NCBI RefSeq assembly: GCF_018398315.1
Contig: NZ_JAHBRW010000001.1
Coordinates: 3,480,501-3,544,500, forward strand
DNA from: Chelatococcus sp. YT9
GTDB lineage: Bacteria; Pseudomonadota; Alphaproteobacteria; Rhizobiales; Beijerinckiaceae
DNA length: 64,000 nt
Reading direction: 5' to 3'
In this document: in pieces, positions 54,010 to 63,820 of the stretch
How positions within the stretch are numbered: position 1 is the stretch's first letter
Layout of the letters: each line of letters starts with the position of its first letter
Translations under genes and position numbers: made by a program
The notes under the pieces: model-generated
Told to the model about the DNA's origin: nothing
Seen by the model: only the letters and a program-made list of their open reading frames with translations
The model's database searches: none

Positions 54010-54366
54010 GTGTCTCTCCCTAATCTGGTTGATGGCCTTCAGTGGGCGCGTTGATGTGACGATGCCTAAAGGCTCTGGCTTCCGCAAGCCCTCATTTGGT
54101 CCAATAGCGCAGAATAATGACGTTCGACCATCAGGCATATTATCCTATCGTCTTGCCGGATCGAGATCGAGACGCTCTGGATTAAGATCATGATACTTCT
54201 GTTAAATATGAGGTCGCCGAGCAATCTGAGAGGCGACGATGCCGTCGATTTATGGGGCACGCGGTGCGCCCGGGGTTGACGTGCGGCGGGGTTTCGCCGC
54301 CTCTTGAGAGGCGATCATCAGAATTGAGGCCGGCTCGATTTCGGCCGGCGAGAAGGAGGGCAGCCC
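54010..54366. other. 357-bp divergent control region of the importer operon and the dehydrogenase
   Basis: No gene. Promoters for both directions must lie here. A short GC inverted repeat is present near 54332-54350 in front of the dehydrogenase. No clear LacI-type operator palindrome was found by eye. Confidence 0.4.
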
Positions 54367-55125
54367 ATGTCAGCAATCTATCCTGATCTAGCTAGCAAGA
54401 CTGTTGTGGTAACCGGTGGCGGCTCCGGTATTGGGGCGAGCATAGTGAGGCGTTTCGCGAGCCAAGGCGCCAGCGTAGGCTTTCTTGATATAAAGGAGAC
54501 GGAATCCCGCGCGCTTGTAGACGAACTGCGCGCAGCAGGCGGTTCTGTCCATTTCGAAAGGGCTGACGTAACGGATATTGACGCTCTCGTCGCGGCGATT
54601 GCCGCGATACGCAGTCAGTATGGCCCCATCGACATTCTCATCAATAACGCTGCTCACGATGAGCGCCACGCGACGGAAACGGTCACACCCGCTTATTGGG
54701 ACGATCGCATCGCCGTGAATTTGAAGCACCAGTTCTTTGCCGCGCAGGCGGTTCTGCCGGACATGAAAGCCAGGAAGAGCGGAGTTATCATCAACTTTGG
54801 CTCGACGTCCTGGATGGTCGGACAGGGAAATATGGCTGTCTATACTGCTTCGAAATCGGCGGTTCTCGGCCTCACCCGGTCGCTTGCCCGCGATTTCGGG
54901 CCTGACAATATCCGCGTCAATGCCATAGCACCGGGTTGGATCATGACAGAGCGGCAGATCGAGAAGTGGCTGACCCCGGAAGGTGAAGAGGAACTGATGC
55001 GAAGACAGTGTTTGAAGCGCAAGCTGGTTCCCGACGAATTGGCGCGTTTCACCGTATTTCTCGCATCGGAGGAAGCGTCAGCGTGCACCAATCAGCACTA
55101 TGTCGTTGACGGGGGCTGGGTCTAG
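54367..55125 (+). CDS. Short-chain dehydrogenase/reductase
   Basis: A 252-residue classical SDR. Cofactor motif 'VTGGGSGIGASIVRRFASQG', 'NNAAHDE' strand, catalytic Ser ('NFGSTSW') and 'YTASKSAVLGLTRSLARDF' with Tyr and Lys. GAAGGAGG site before the ATG. It diverges from the CUT2 importer operon, so it may oxidise an imported sugar or polyol. Confidence 0.92.
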   Translation: MSAIYPDLASKTVVVTGGGSGIGASIVRRFASQGASVGFLDIKETESRALVDELRAAGGSVHFERADVTDIDALVAAIAAIRSQYGPIDILINNAAHDERHATETVTPAYWDDRIAVNLKHQFFAAQAVLPDMKARKSGVIINFGSTSWMVGQGNMAVYTASKSAVLGLTRSLARDFGPDNIRVNAIAPGWIMTERQIEKWLTPEGEEELMRRQCLKRKLVPDELARFTVFLASEEASACTNQHYVVDGGWV

Positions 55126-55901
55126 ACGGGAACCAGCGCCCACGACAGGCTGGCTCCCGCGTGGCGCGGCCTTGGCTGCCGGTGCTTATGCGCAAAATGC
55201 AAAGCGCCGGCGAATGCGCAACCCTAGATTGTAAGCAACTCGGCGATTCGCAAGGCGGCTCAGGCGTTGCCCCCGTGTTTCGCAGGTCAGATTGGTAAAG
55301 CCAAGGCAGCTTCCAAGTGGCTGTGCGGCTTCGCGTTTGTGCGGCTATCAGGCCGACAGTCCCCTCGACATAAGTTCTTGAAGTCGTGCGTCGTCCACGG
55401 TGCTCATAGATAAGTACCGGTCGGCGCGCGATGACGTTCAGCTCGCGGCAAAAAGAACCATGCGGCTGACTCAAGCGGGTAGAGGCGAGTTTGATTCTCC
55501 AAACCGTGCTGCGGTGACGCTGCATTTTTGAGGCGTTGAGAATGCGGACGTGGATTGTGCAATGCGACATCTTATCGACGAGCGCTCGAGCGGACTGAAA
55601 CGGCCGCTAGCCGGGCGATTAAGGTGTCGTTTATGCAACATTTAGTCAGAAAACACAGATAATATTGCTACTTTGATTTGGATCCGATTGAACCTGAAGC
55701 GTCCGTCCAGCATGGTAATGAGGCGTCGGGGAGCACCCGTTACGCATCGCGGGTTGAACCGCTGGCACGGCTCCGGGGAGCGGGTGATCAGGGGAAAACC
55801 CGCAAGAAAGCGGGGAAAAGGGTACCTTCGAAGTTCAGCTTTCTCTCGAGCTTCGAAATTAAGCCTGCTCCCAATGGGGTCTCGATTTTTTGGAGGTCAG
55901 A
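55126..55901. other. 776-bp region between dehydrogenase and porin 1
   Basis: No convincing gene; a reverse frame at 55049-55570 overlaps the dehydrogenase and has no features. A hairpin just after the dehydrogenase stop (CGGGAACCAGC / GCTGGCTCCCG, 55127-55159, one mismatch) may end its transcript. The last 110 bp hold the structured porin leader. Confidence 0.45.
55799..55857 (+). promoter_or_regulatory. Structured leader of porin 1
   Basis: Two hairpins: CCCGC / GCGGG (55799-55814) and a 7-bp TTCGAAG / CTTCGAA (55827-55857), 45 bp before the start codon. Porin mRNAs are often controlled by sRNAs or stability elements in the leader. No function is proven. Confidence 0.45.
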
Positions 55902-57254
55902 ATGAAGCTCGTTAAGAGCCTTCTACTCGGTAGCGCCGCCGGCTTCGCCGCGGTTGCCGGGGCTCAAGCCGCAGATCTTCCCATGACGAAGGCTGCGCCG
56001 GTCGACTATGTTCGCATTTGCTCGGTCCACGGCGCGGGCTTCTTCTACATTCCAGGCAGCGACACCTGCATCAAGATCGGTGGTCGTGTCCGTGCCGAGT
56101 TCCAGTATCAAGAGCCGCTGAATACGTTCCAGAACGGCCCGCTGACTGCAATGCCCGGCAGAAACCGACTTGGCACCGGCCGTTATCGCGATGCCACCGG
56201 CTTCCGTGGCCGTGCTCAGCTCGACGTCGATGCGCGTACGTCTTCCGAGTGGGGCACTGTCCGCGCCTTTTTCCGTTTCCAGCTGACCCGCGATTCAGGC
56301 GTTTATCGTCCACAGGCGGCTTATACGGCTGAAGGTTTTACCGTCGCGGGCAACCAGGGCAGCACCACGACCTCGAACTTGGATAAGGCGTTTATCCAGT
56401 TCGCAGGCTTCACGGCCGGTGTCGCGCAGTCGTTCTTCGATTTCTATGCTGAATCGCTGAACTGGGGCACGGCCAACGGCTTCATCCCCGGCTCGGATAA
56501 CGGCGCGACCCAGCTTCTCGCCTACACCGCAACCTTTGGTTCCGGCTTCTCCGCAACCATCGCAATAGAAGATCGTAACCAGCGCAATGTCACGACGGTT
56601 GGTTACGGCTGGAATCCCGCTGGCCAGCGCATGCCTGACGTCGTCGGTGTTCTCCGTGTCGATCAGGGTTGGGGCTCTGCTCAGCTGTCGGGGGCTGTCC
56701 ACCAGCTGAACACGGGTACGCTCAACCATTGGGGCGGCCGTATCGATGATGAATACGGTTATGCAGTGCAAGCCGGTGTGAAGATCAACCTGCCGATGCT
56801 CGCAGCTGGTGATCAGCTCTGTTTGCAGGCCGCTTATGCGGATGGCGCGTTGAGCTACCTCGGCGTGACGGGCAGCCCGGTCGTGGGTGAATACACCGGT
56901 TACCTGCCGATGACCGATGCCGTTCGATACCACGATACAATCAAGCGTACGAAGGGTTGGAATATCCTCGGTGCTTTCTTGCACTACTGGACGCCGAGCT
57001 TGCGCTCGACGCTCTGGGGTAGCTACACTGCGATCGACTACTCTGGCCCCGTTGCCGCGGGAGGTTACTTCCGCGACGCGAAGGTTTATCAGGTCGCTTC
57101 AGCTCTGATCTGGTCGCCGGTGAAGGCTATGGATATCGGTGTGGAAGTGCTCTACGCCAAGTATGACACGAAGCGGACTTGGGCGACGCCCGTCGGCCTT
57201 GTGGGTTCTGAGGATCAGTGGCAGGGACGTATCCGCTTCCAGCGCGATTTCTAA
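55902..57254 (+). CDS. Omp2-type porin 1
   Basis: A 450-residue outer-membrane porin of the rhizobial/Brucella Omp2 family (PF02530). Signal peptide cut near AQA-AD; the family start 'YVRICSVHGAGFFYIPGSDT' with its two Cys follows ('TCIKIGGRVRAEF'), and the chain ends with the C-terminal Phe of outer-membrane barrels ('RIRFQRDF'). GGAGG before ATG 55902. General diffusion of small solutes. A strong terminator follows. Confidence 0.95.
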   Translation: MKLVKSLLLGSAAGFAAVAGAQAADLPMTKAAPVDYVRICSVHGAGFFYIPGSDTCIKIGGRVRAEFQYQEPLNTFQNGPLTAMPGRNRLGTGRYRDATGFRGRAQLDVDARTSSEWGTVRAFFRFQLTRDSGVYRPQAAYTAEGFTVAGNQGSTTTSNLDKAFIQFAGFTAGVAQSFFDFYAESLNWGTANGFIPGSDNGATQLLAYTATFGSGFSATIAIEDRNQRNVTTVGYGWNPAGQRMPDVVGVLRVDQGWGSAQLSGAVHQLNTGTLNHWGGRIDDEYGYAVQAGVKINLPMLAAGDQLCLQAAYADGALSYLGVTGSPVVGEYTGYLPMTDAVRYHDTIKRTKGWNILGAFLHYWTPSLRSTLWGSYTAIDYSGPVAAGGYFRDAKVYQVASALIWSPVKAMDIGVEVLYAKYDTKRTWATPVGLVGSEDQWQGRIRFQRDF

Positions 57255-57896
57255 TCCCATCTGAACTCGCTGAGTTTACCGAGCCCCGGTGCTAAGCACC
57301 GGGGTTTTTTTATTATCGAGTCAGCGGCTCCGTGAGCCGGAATGGGATTGACACGCGGGGGCTGGACGGGCGCTCGTTCTGCTTCCGCCGTCGCTGGAAG
57401 CCTGCGGGGGCGGCCCCATTAGCGCGCCCTATCCACCGTGACGATATCGTTCCCAAATAAACAATTTGGCACAGCTAAATATATTATCCAAATTTCTCCG
57501 AAGCCATTCATAAATCTTTATTATGTCAAAAACACGATAACTTGATGAGCGATTCGTTTAATCAAGATGTGTCGTTTTCTTTACTTTAGGTTAAAGGTAC
57601 AAAGTTCAAACCATTGAGAAAATTTCTCCCAGTAAAGCCGGATCGATCATTTCATAGGCGAGAATCTGGATTTTTCCGAAGATAATACATGAATATTACA
57701 TTGTCTGAGCCGTGAATGCTCATATATTGGGCTTTTTTCGTTATAAATGAATATTTATTACTCATATACATGTTGCCAATTTGCAGCATATGAAGTTTTG
57801 CGGGATTTAGCAGACGATTTTAATCGACTGGCGCCGGAATTCGCACCTAAAGTGCAGTCTGGATACTACGGCCTTTTGCCGTTGGGGGAGACTCTA
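57255..57896. other. 642-bp region between the tandem porins
   Basis: Porin 1 terminator (57284-57311), then an AT-rich block (about 57460-57780) suited to a promoter of porin 2. A frame extends upstream of porin 2 to 57747 but encodes no signal peptide and is not used. Confidence 0.5.
57284..57311 (+). terminator. Rho-independent terminator of porin 1
   Basis: A 9-bp perfect stem (CCCCGGTGC / GCACCGGGG), a tiny loop and seven T residues. It separates the two porin genes into different transcripts. Confidence 0.9.
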
Positions 57897-59183
57897 ATGC
57901 GTTTGGCTTCTGTTGTGCTTTTGAGCTCTGTTGCCGCTTTTTCCGTCATGTCGCAAGGCCTGGCCGCCGATCTGCCGATGGCAAAGGCGGCGCCTGTCGA
58001 TTATGTCCGGGTCTGCTCGATTCACGGGGCGGGCTTCTTCTACATCCCGGGTGGCGATGTCTGCTTGAAGGTCGGCGGCTATGTTCGCGCCGAATATCTC
58101 TACGCGCAGCCCAAGTGGTCGGTGCCCGGCAACGGTCGTTACGCGGACGCAACCGGCTTTTTAGCAAGGGGCCGCCTCGAGGTTGATGCGCGTTCGTCGT
58201 CCGAATGGGGTACGATCCGCGCCTTCTTCCGCTTTGAGCTGACCCGCACGTCGGGGGCCTACCGCGCCTTGGGCATCCCGGCTGGTAGCGTCACGGATTC
58301 AAGTCTCGACAAGGCCTTCATTCAGTTTGCGGGATTCACAGCCGGCGTTGCCCAATCGTTCTTTGATTTCTACGCCAATGATCTGAACTACGGAGGCTCG
58401 CTCGGCTCCGATAACGGCCAGACCCAGTTGCTGGCTTATTCCGCGACATTCGGCTCGGGCTTTTCGGCGACCATCGCGCTGGAAGACCGCAATCAGCGCA
58501 ATGTCGGAACGAGCTATTATGATGTCGCCGGCCAGCGCATGCCGGACGTCGTGGGCAATTTGCTCGTGGATCAGGAGTGGGGCTCGGCGCAGCTCTCCGG
58601 CGCGGTCCATCAGCTTAATTCCGGCGCAATCTATGGCTCGAACGTTTTCGCAAGCCGGGTCGATTCCACCTATGGCTTTGCTCTGCAAGGCGGCGTGAAG
58701 GTGAAGCTCCCCATGCTCGCCGCCGGTGATTACCTGTGGCTACAGGCAGCCTACACCGATGGTGCGCTCAGCTATATCGGCATCAATGGCGACCAAGCCA
58801 TCGGGCCATTGGCCACCATCGCCACGGATGGGGCGATCGTCAACGGAGACATCAAGAAGACCAAGGGCTGGAACGCTCTTGCTGCGATGCTCCATTACTG
58901 GACGCCGAATATCCGCCAGAGCGTGTTTGGAGGCTACACCAAGGTCAATTATTCGGGCGCGGTCACCTCCACCTATAACGGATTGAACGACTTCAATACC
59001 TGGACTGTGGGCTCCAATCTCATCTGGTCGCCGGTGAGCGCGATGGATATCGGCCTGGAGGTCCTCTACACCAAGCTCGACCCGAACGGCCGCACGCTTG
59101 TCTACGACAATGGCGTCACTGCGATTTACAAGTCTTCCGAGAACCAGTGGCAGACGCGCCTGCGCTTCCAGCGCGATTTCTGA
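57897..59183 (+). CDS. Omp2-type porin 2
   Basis: A 428-residue paralogue of porin 1 with the same layout: signal peptide (cut near GLA-AD), 'YVRVCSIHGAGFFYIPGGDV', two Cys, barrel, terminal 'RLRFQRDF'. GGGGGAGA site before ATG 57897. It has its own promoter region, so the two can be switched independently. Confidence 0.95.
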   Translation: MRLASVVLLSSVAAFSVMSQGLAADLPMAKAAPVDYVRVCSIHGAGFFYIPGGDVCLKVGGYVRAEYLYAQPKWSVPGNGRYADATGFLARGRLEVDARSSSEWGTIRAFFRFELTRTSGAYRALGIPAGSVTDSSLDKAFIQFAGFTAGVAQSFFDFYANDLNYGGSLGSDNGQTQLLAYSATFGSGFSATIALEDRNQRNVGTSYYDVAGQRMPDVVGNLLVDQEWGSAQLSGAVHQLNSGAIYGSNVFASRVDSTYGFALQGGVKVKLPMLAAGDYLWLQAAYTDGALSYIGINGDQAIGPLATIATDGAIVNGDIKKTKGWNALAAMLHYWTPNIRQSVFGGYTKVNYSGAVTSTYNGLNDFNTWTVGSNLIWSPVSAMDIGLEVLYTKLDPNGRTLVYDNGVTAIYKSSENQWQTRLRFQRDF

Positions 59184-59219
59184 AGGCTGCCTGCGAGGCT
59201 CACCTTTTTCGGCGTTTCA

Positions 59220-59255
59220 GGATGGCGACCCGACATGGTCGCCGTCCTTGCTTGT
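59220..59255 (+). terminator. Hairpin terminator of porin 2
   Basis: An 11-bp stem (GGATGGCGACC / GGTCGCCGTCC, one G-T pair) with a 6-nt loop and a T-rich tail (TTGCTTGT), 37 bp after the stop. Confidence 0.6.
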
Positions 59256-59458
59256 GAGATGCCAGCTCGCTCATAGCTCAGCTTGCGTGAGGCCTCGCCC
59301 ACCTGAGTGCCGGTCGCGCAGTAGCGGGTTGGACCCATGACATATCGGCCGTTTTGGGCAATGCACGGGGTACCGGAGACAAAAAAGGCGTCAAAAGCGC
59401 TTTTTATTTTTGCCTCGCGGTGATTCACCCCGCATGGGCGCTTCATGTAGAGGGGTGA

Positions 59459-60856
59459 TCATCCCATACGGTCGCCTTCTCGTGGCGTATGGCTCAGAGC
59501 ACGCGTTTGATAGGTGAGAGCCTGCTGGCGTTGGGGCCCCTGGAGCAGCAGCGCGTTGCCGGTTGCCGGGATGCTTGCCGTTGAAAGGGTCTTGCTCGCG
59601 GCAGCAATGCCCCAGGTCAAGCCAAGCATGAGGTAGAACTGGCGCCAATGGTCGGTGTCGATCTGAAAGCCCTGGATTATTATCACGATCAGCGCGGACC
59701 AGACCGCGATCGCGTGGGATTGCAAGGGGCTGCGTCGGAATACGGTGCGCCAGGCGATCACCCACGTTGCGATGATCAGCGTCAAGTAGGATAGACCACC
59801 AAGCCACCCATAGGATGCAAAGGCATTGATATAGACGCTGTGGGGGTCGGCGTTGAAATAGTAGTGAAAACGCAGCGGCCCAAGACCGTTCACATGATCG
59901 AGGAGGAGAGGAATGCTGCGCAACTGGTTGCCGAAGCGGCCTGTTGCACCTTCGTCGTAATCTTGCGAGAGCGAGGCCCGCATTGTGAAGATCTCGCGCA
60001 CCCCATCGATGGACAGGGCAATGCCCAGCATGACCACGAGAACGGCCATGCAGCCGAGCGCATAGACGATCATCATGCGCCTTTGGGCGAGGGTCGCGCC
60101 GGTGACGAAACTGAGTGCGAATAGGAGCCCCAGTGCACCTACCAGATCGGCCCAGGCGCCTCTCGAGAACGACAGGAACAGCGCCAGGAGCGGCACGCTG
60201 AGCAGGACGATCGTTTTCAACGCGCCGCTGCGCCGCTCGATGAACCCCTGAACGATATAGACGATGGGCAGCACCATGTAGGGGCCCATGACATTTGGAT
60301 CCTTGAACGTACCGGACGCTCTTCCGTAAACGGTGAAGATGCTGCCGAGGCCAGCCACGTCGAAATATCCCAGGAGGCCGGCGATGCCGGCGGGCCAAGC
60401 CGACCAGATCAGGGCCGACCGGATCGTTTCCAGCCGCCGCTCTGGCTCATGTGTGAGGACCGAAGCAAAAAAGACTGACGTCATCGCGAGATAGATCGAG
60501 ATGACGATGAACATGACGCTGCGGCTCTCGTCGAGGTAGGGCATCAATGCAAACGCCCCGCCCATGTTGAACAATGTCAACAGAACGATCAGCGGCGCTG
60601 CGCTGGCAGGGATCCGGAAGCCGATAAGCAGGGCGACGCCGAGAGCGAGTGGAAATAGCAACTCGTACAGAGAGGGCTCGATGAGGACGAACGCGCCGGC
60701 GAATACAAAGAGCCAAAGCGTGAGACTATCAAGGCGAGCTAGCCTTACGCGAAGTCCAGGTGCGCGTTGTGACGCATTCTGACTGGCACCCGCACCCTTT
60801 CGCAACGTGTCCCCATTGGCGCCGCGCGTTTTGGCTATGGGGTGAGCCTGGGCCAT
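59459..60856 (-). CDS. O-antigen ligase / polysaccharide polymerase-like membrane protein
   Basis: A 465-residue inner-membrane protein from ATG 60856, with 10-12 membrane segments and one long periplasmic loop holding 'GNQLRSIPLLLDHVNGLGPL' and 'HSVYINAFASYGWLGGLSYL', the pattern of Wzy_C/WaaL proteins. It should join or polymerise repeat units of the exopolysaccharide. The frame is open further upstream (to 61105) into the next gene. Confidence 0.85.
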   Translation of the reverse strand: MAQAHPIAKTRGANGDTLRKGAGASQNASQRAPGLRVRLARLDSLTLWLFVFAGAFVLIEPSLYELLFPLALGVALLIGFRIPASAAPLIVLLTLFNMGGAFALMPYLDESRSVMFIVISIYLAMTSVFFASVLTHEPERRLETIRSALIWSAWPAGIAGLLGYFDVAGLGSIFTVYGRASGTFKDPNVMGPYMVLPIVYIVQGFIERRSGALKTIVLLSVPLLALFLSFSRGAWADLVGALGLLFALSFVTGATLAQRRMMIVYALGCMAVLVVMLGIALSIDGVREIFTMRASLSQDYDEGATGRFGNQLRSIPLLLDHVNGLGPLRFHYYFNADPHSVYINAFASYGWLGGLSYLTLIIATWVIAWRTVFRRSPLQSHAIAVWSALIVIIIQGFQIDTDHWRQFYLMLGLTWGIAAASKTLSTASIPATGNALLLQGPQRQQALTYQTRALSHTPREGDRMG

Positions 60857-60962
60857 GATTCCGCCGGCAGGGAGTGCAGAGAACGGGAGCGCTGCACGAC
60901 GGGCGCGGCTCCCCGGTGGCGAGCGACGGCCTTCTGCGTATCCAGCTTGGGCATCCACACGG

Positions 60963-62480
60963 TCAATAGGCGTTCTCCGTGGAGAGTAACGCAAATGGGG
61001 TGCGCGCCAAGATATAGAGATCGAAGAGCACCGACCAGTTCTCGATATAGAAAAGGTCGTGCTCGACACGGCGCTGGAGTTTCTCCTCGGTATCGGTCTC
61101 GCCACGCCACCCGTTGATTTGCGCCCAGCCGGTGATACCGGGCTTCACGCGATGGCGCGCAAAATAGCCGTCAACCACCTTGTCATAGAGCCGGTTCTCG
61201 GCTTTGGCCTTGACAGCATGGGGACGCGGGCCGACCAGCGACAGATCGCCCTTGAACACCACGTTGAATAGTTGCGGCAATTCATCGAGCGAGGTCTTGC
61301 GGATAAAGCGCCCGACCCGTGTCACCCGCGGATCTCCCTTTGTGACGAGGCGGGCGGCGTCCGCGTCGGACTGGTCCACATACATCGAGCGGAATTTGAA
61401 GACCTCGATCAGCTCATTGTTAAAGCCGTAGCGCTTCTGGCGAAACAAGATGGGACCACGTGAATCAAGCTTCACCGCGATCGCCGTCGCTGCCAACACA
61501 GGCGAGAGCAGGATAATGAGAAGTCCGCCGACGATTTTATCGAAGAGCCACTTCAGAACCAGATCCCAATCAGCGATCGGTTTGTCGAACACGTCTAGGA
61601 CCGGCACGGCGCCAATGTAGGAATAGGCGCGAGGACGCAGCCTCAGCTTATTGCGATGCGCCGCGAGCCTTATGTCGATGGGAAGCACCCACAGCTTCCG
61701 CAACATGGAAAGGAGCCGATCTTCTGCCGTGATCGGGAGCGTAAAGATGACGAGGTCGAGATGCGCGCGGCGCGCAAATTCGACGAGGTCGCTCACATTG
61801 CCAAGCTTGGGATAGCCGGCGACGATGTCGGGCGAGCGTTCGTCGCTACGGTCATCGAAGACGCCGCAGATACGCAGGCCGGTGTCCGGCTGGGCATCGA
61901 GCGCACGGATGAGTTCCTCCGCCGCAGGCCCCCCGCCGACGATCGCTGTACGCCTGTCAAGCCGTCCGGCTCGAGTCAAGGCCTTCACGGCATAGGACAG
62001 GATGGTACGTCCCACCACCAGAAGGATGAGCCCTGCCACGAACCAGCTCGCGAGCCAGACGCGTGAAAAATCCTCGCCGCGCTTGGCGAAGAAGAGGGCG
62101 GCCATCAGAATGAGGAAGATCCCGCACCATCCTCCGAGAAGGCGCAGTCCCTGGGTGACCATCGCGCGGAATGAGCTGACGTGATAGATGCCGAGCGCTT
62201 GAAACACAACGACGGTCAGCATCGCGATGGCCAGGATCGTGAAGCCGTGGATGATCGGGAACTGGCTGCCTGGCGTCAGATAGAGGGCGTGCACGGCAAG
62301 GCCGGTGACCGCGACGATGACGAAATCAACAACGCGCGCTATTCCGGCTAGAACGACCGGGGAATAGGTCGGCTTGATGGGGCGCGCTGCGATCTCCTCC
62401 GCGAGGGGGGGCAGCGGCCGCTCGGCGTCGTCCGGGAGCATCGGCTGCTTGAGAAGATCACGAATGTCGTAGGTAGGCAT
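60963..62480 (-). CDS. Undecaprenyl-phosphate sugar phosphotransferase (WcaJ/ExoY-like)
   Basis: A 505-residue initiating enzyme that loads the first hexose-1-phosphate on undecaprenyl phosphate. The N-terminal half has four membrane segments and a CoA-binding-like Rossmann part ('TAIVGGGPAAEELIRALDA'); the C-terminal half is the bacterial sugar transferase domain ('FRQKRYGFNNELIEVFKFRS', 'SLDELPQLFNVVFKGDLSLV', 'GPRPHA', 'VKPGITGWAQINGWRGET'). ATG at 62480. Confidence 0.92.
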   Translation of the reverse strand: MPTYDIRDLLKQPMLPDDAERPLPPLAEEIAARPIKPTYSPVVLAGIARVVDFVIVAVTGLAVHALYLTPGSQFPIIHGFTILAIAMLTVVVFQALGIYHVSSFRAMVTQGLRLLGGWCGIFLILMAALFFAKRGEDFSRVWLASWFVAGLILLVVGRTILSYAVKALTRAGRLDRRTAIVGGGPAAEELIRALDAQPDTGLRICGVFDDRSDERSPDIVAGYPKLGNVSDLVEFARRAHLDLVIFTLPITAEDRLLSMLRKLWVLPIDIRLAAHRNKLRLRPRAYSYIGAVPVLDVFDKPIADWDLVLKWLFDKIVGGLLIILLSPVLAATAIAVKLDSRGPILFRQKRYGFNNELIEVFKFRSMYVDQSDADAARLVTKGDPRVTRVGRFIRKTSLDELPQLFNVVFKGDLSLVGPRPHAVKAKAENRLYDKVVDGYFARHRVKPGITGWAQINGWRGETDTEEKLQRRVEHDLFYIENWSVLFDLYILARTPFALLSTENAY

Positions 62481-62596
62481 AGGCCGCCTCTTTGCCGGCT
62501 CAAGACCCCGCGCGAGCCGGCGAGTATCATCCACCACGATGTGTGGCGACGGGTCACTTCGGCACGAATGCCTAATTGATAAGCGTCACGGAAGCT

Positions 62597-63757
62597 TTAA
62601 CGCCGCACTTCTGCTCGATGTCGGACCGCGGCATCATATCCCAACAGAATACCGTCTACCATCTGAGCGATCAGGAAATGGGCACGGACATAATCGCGCA
62701 GTGCGAGCGCATCCGCGGTTGCGCGATCGGGATCGCCCAGGGTTCGTGCGATCGCGTCAGCGAGCGCGGGCGCGTCCGCAGGCGGAACTAGTCGCGCGCC
62801 GGCCGGGCCGAAGATCTCGGGTATGCCGCCCACATGGGTCGCGATGAGCGGCTGCCCGGCGGCCGCTGCTTCCAGGATCACGTAGGGCAGGGATTCCGCG
62901 CGCGATGGGACGACCATTGCACGGGCATCGCCCAGCACATGGCGGATCGGCGATGGCCGCCTCATCGTCACGGTGGAGGCCAGCCCGAGCTTGGCGATCT
63001 GAGCCTGGAAGGCCGCCTCGTCGGGGCCGGCCCCTACGATCAGGAGCCGTGGGACAGGATGGCCCCGGTCCCGAAGCAGCGCGATCGCATCCAGCAGGAC
63101 ATCCACACCCTTCAGGACACGGAGTTCACCGATGAAAAGAAGATCGAAGGCCGGAGAAGGATGTGAGAGGAGGGAAAACTCCTCCTCGGAGAGGCCGTTG
63201 TGGACGACCTTCTCCAATTGCCCGGAAGGGCCGAGGTAGCGGTGAAACTGGGCGCGAACGAAGTCGCTTTCAAAGATAAAGAGATCGGTGCGCCGCGCGA
63301 GATAGCGTTCCGCAGCCATATAGAGGTGGTGAGCGGGATGTCCGGGGCCATAGTGGAAACTGCCGCCGTGGGGTGTATAGACGAGCGCTGGACCACGCCC
63401 CCGCCTGGTCGCCAGCCGAGCAAACAGGCCGCCTTTGGCGCCATGGCCATGGATGACGTCGGGACGAAGCTGTCGGGCATGGGCGGCGACCCTGCGGATC
63501 GTCACAATGTCTCCAAGTCCAGGCAGACGGCCCATGGGGACACGCTTGACGCTTAGCGACAATGTGGCCTCTAGCCCCGCAAGCGCCGCATCCGCGCGCG
63601 CGCCGCCCGTGGTCGCATCGCATATGATGCCAACATCATGGCCGCGCTCGGTTTGGCCGCGAGCCAGATCCATCACATGGCGAAAGAGGCCGCCGACCGG
63701 CGTGCGGAAGACATGCAGAATGCGCACGGCAGTTCCCCCAGCATCCGTTGGCGGCAC
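62597..63757 (-). CDS. Glycosyltransferase family 4-like protein
   Basis: A 386-residue GT-B glycosyltransferase. N-terminal acceptor domain 'ILHVFRTPVGGLFRHVMDLA'; C-terminal donor domain with 'LLFIGELRVLKGVDVLLDAI' and the E-x7-E motif in 'ESLPYVILEAAAAGQPLIAT'. It likely adds the next sugar to the lipid-linked unit of the exopolysaccharide. Sugar unknown. Confidence 0.9.
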   Translation of the reverse strand: MPPTDAGGTAVRILHVFRTPVGGLFRHVMDLARGQTERGHDVGIICDATTGGARADAALAGLEATLSLSVKRVPMGRLPGLGDIVTIRRVAAHARQLRPDVIHGHGAKGGLFARLATRRGRGPALVYTPHGGSFHYGPGHPAHHLYMAAERYLARRTDLFIFESDFVRAQFHRYLGPSGQLEKVVHNGLSEEEFSLLSHPSPAFDLLFIGELRVLKGVDVLLDAIALLRDRGHPVPRLLIVGAGPDEAAFQAQIAKLGLASTVTMRRPSPIRHVLGDARAMVVPSRAESLPYVILEAAAAGQPLIATHVGGIPEIFGPAGARLVPPADAPALADAIARTLGDPDRATADALALRDYVRAHFLIAQMVDGILLGYDAAVRHRAEVRR

Positions 63758-63820
63758 CCATTGTTGCCCTTCCTGATGAAGGGATCAAGGCTTGAACTTG
63801 AGCGGATGATCCGGCTGTCC

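Noticed and set aside
55049-55570. 173-residue reverse frame after the dehydrogenase
   Set aside because: Overlaps the dehydrogenase 3' end, Arg/Ser/Pro-rich, no domain.
60867-61105. N-terminal extension of the O-antigen-ligase-like protein
   Set aside because: Its 5' part lies within the sugar-transferase gene, and the ATG at 60856 gives normal family length.
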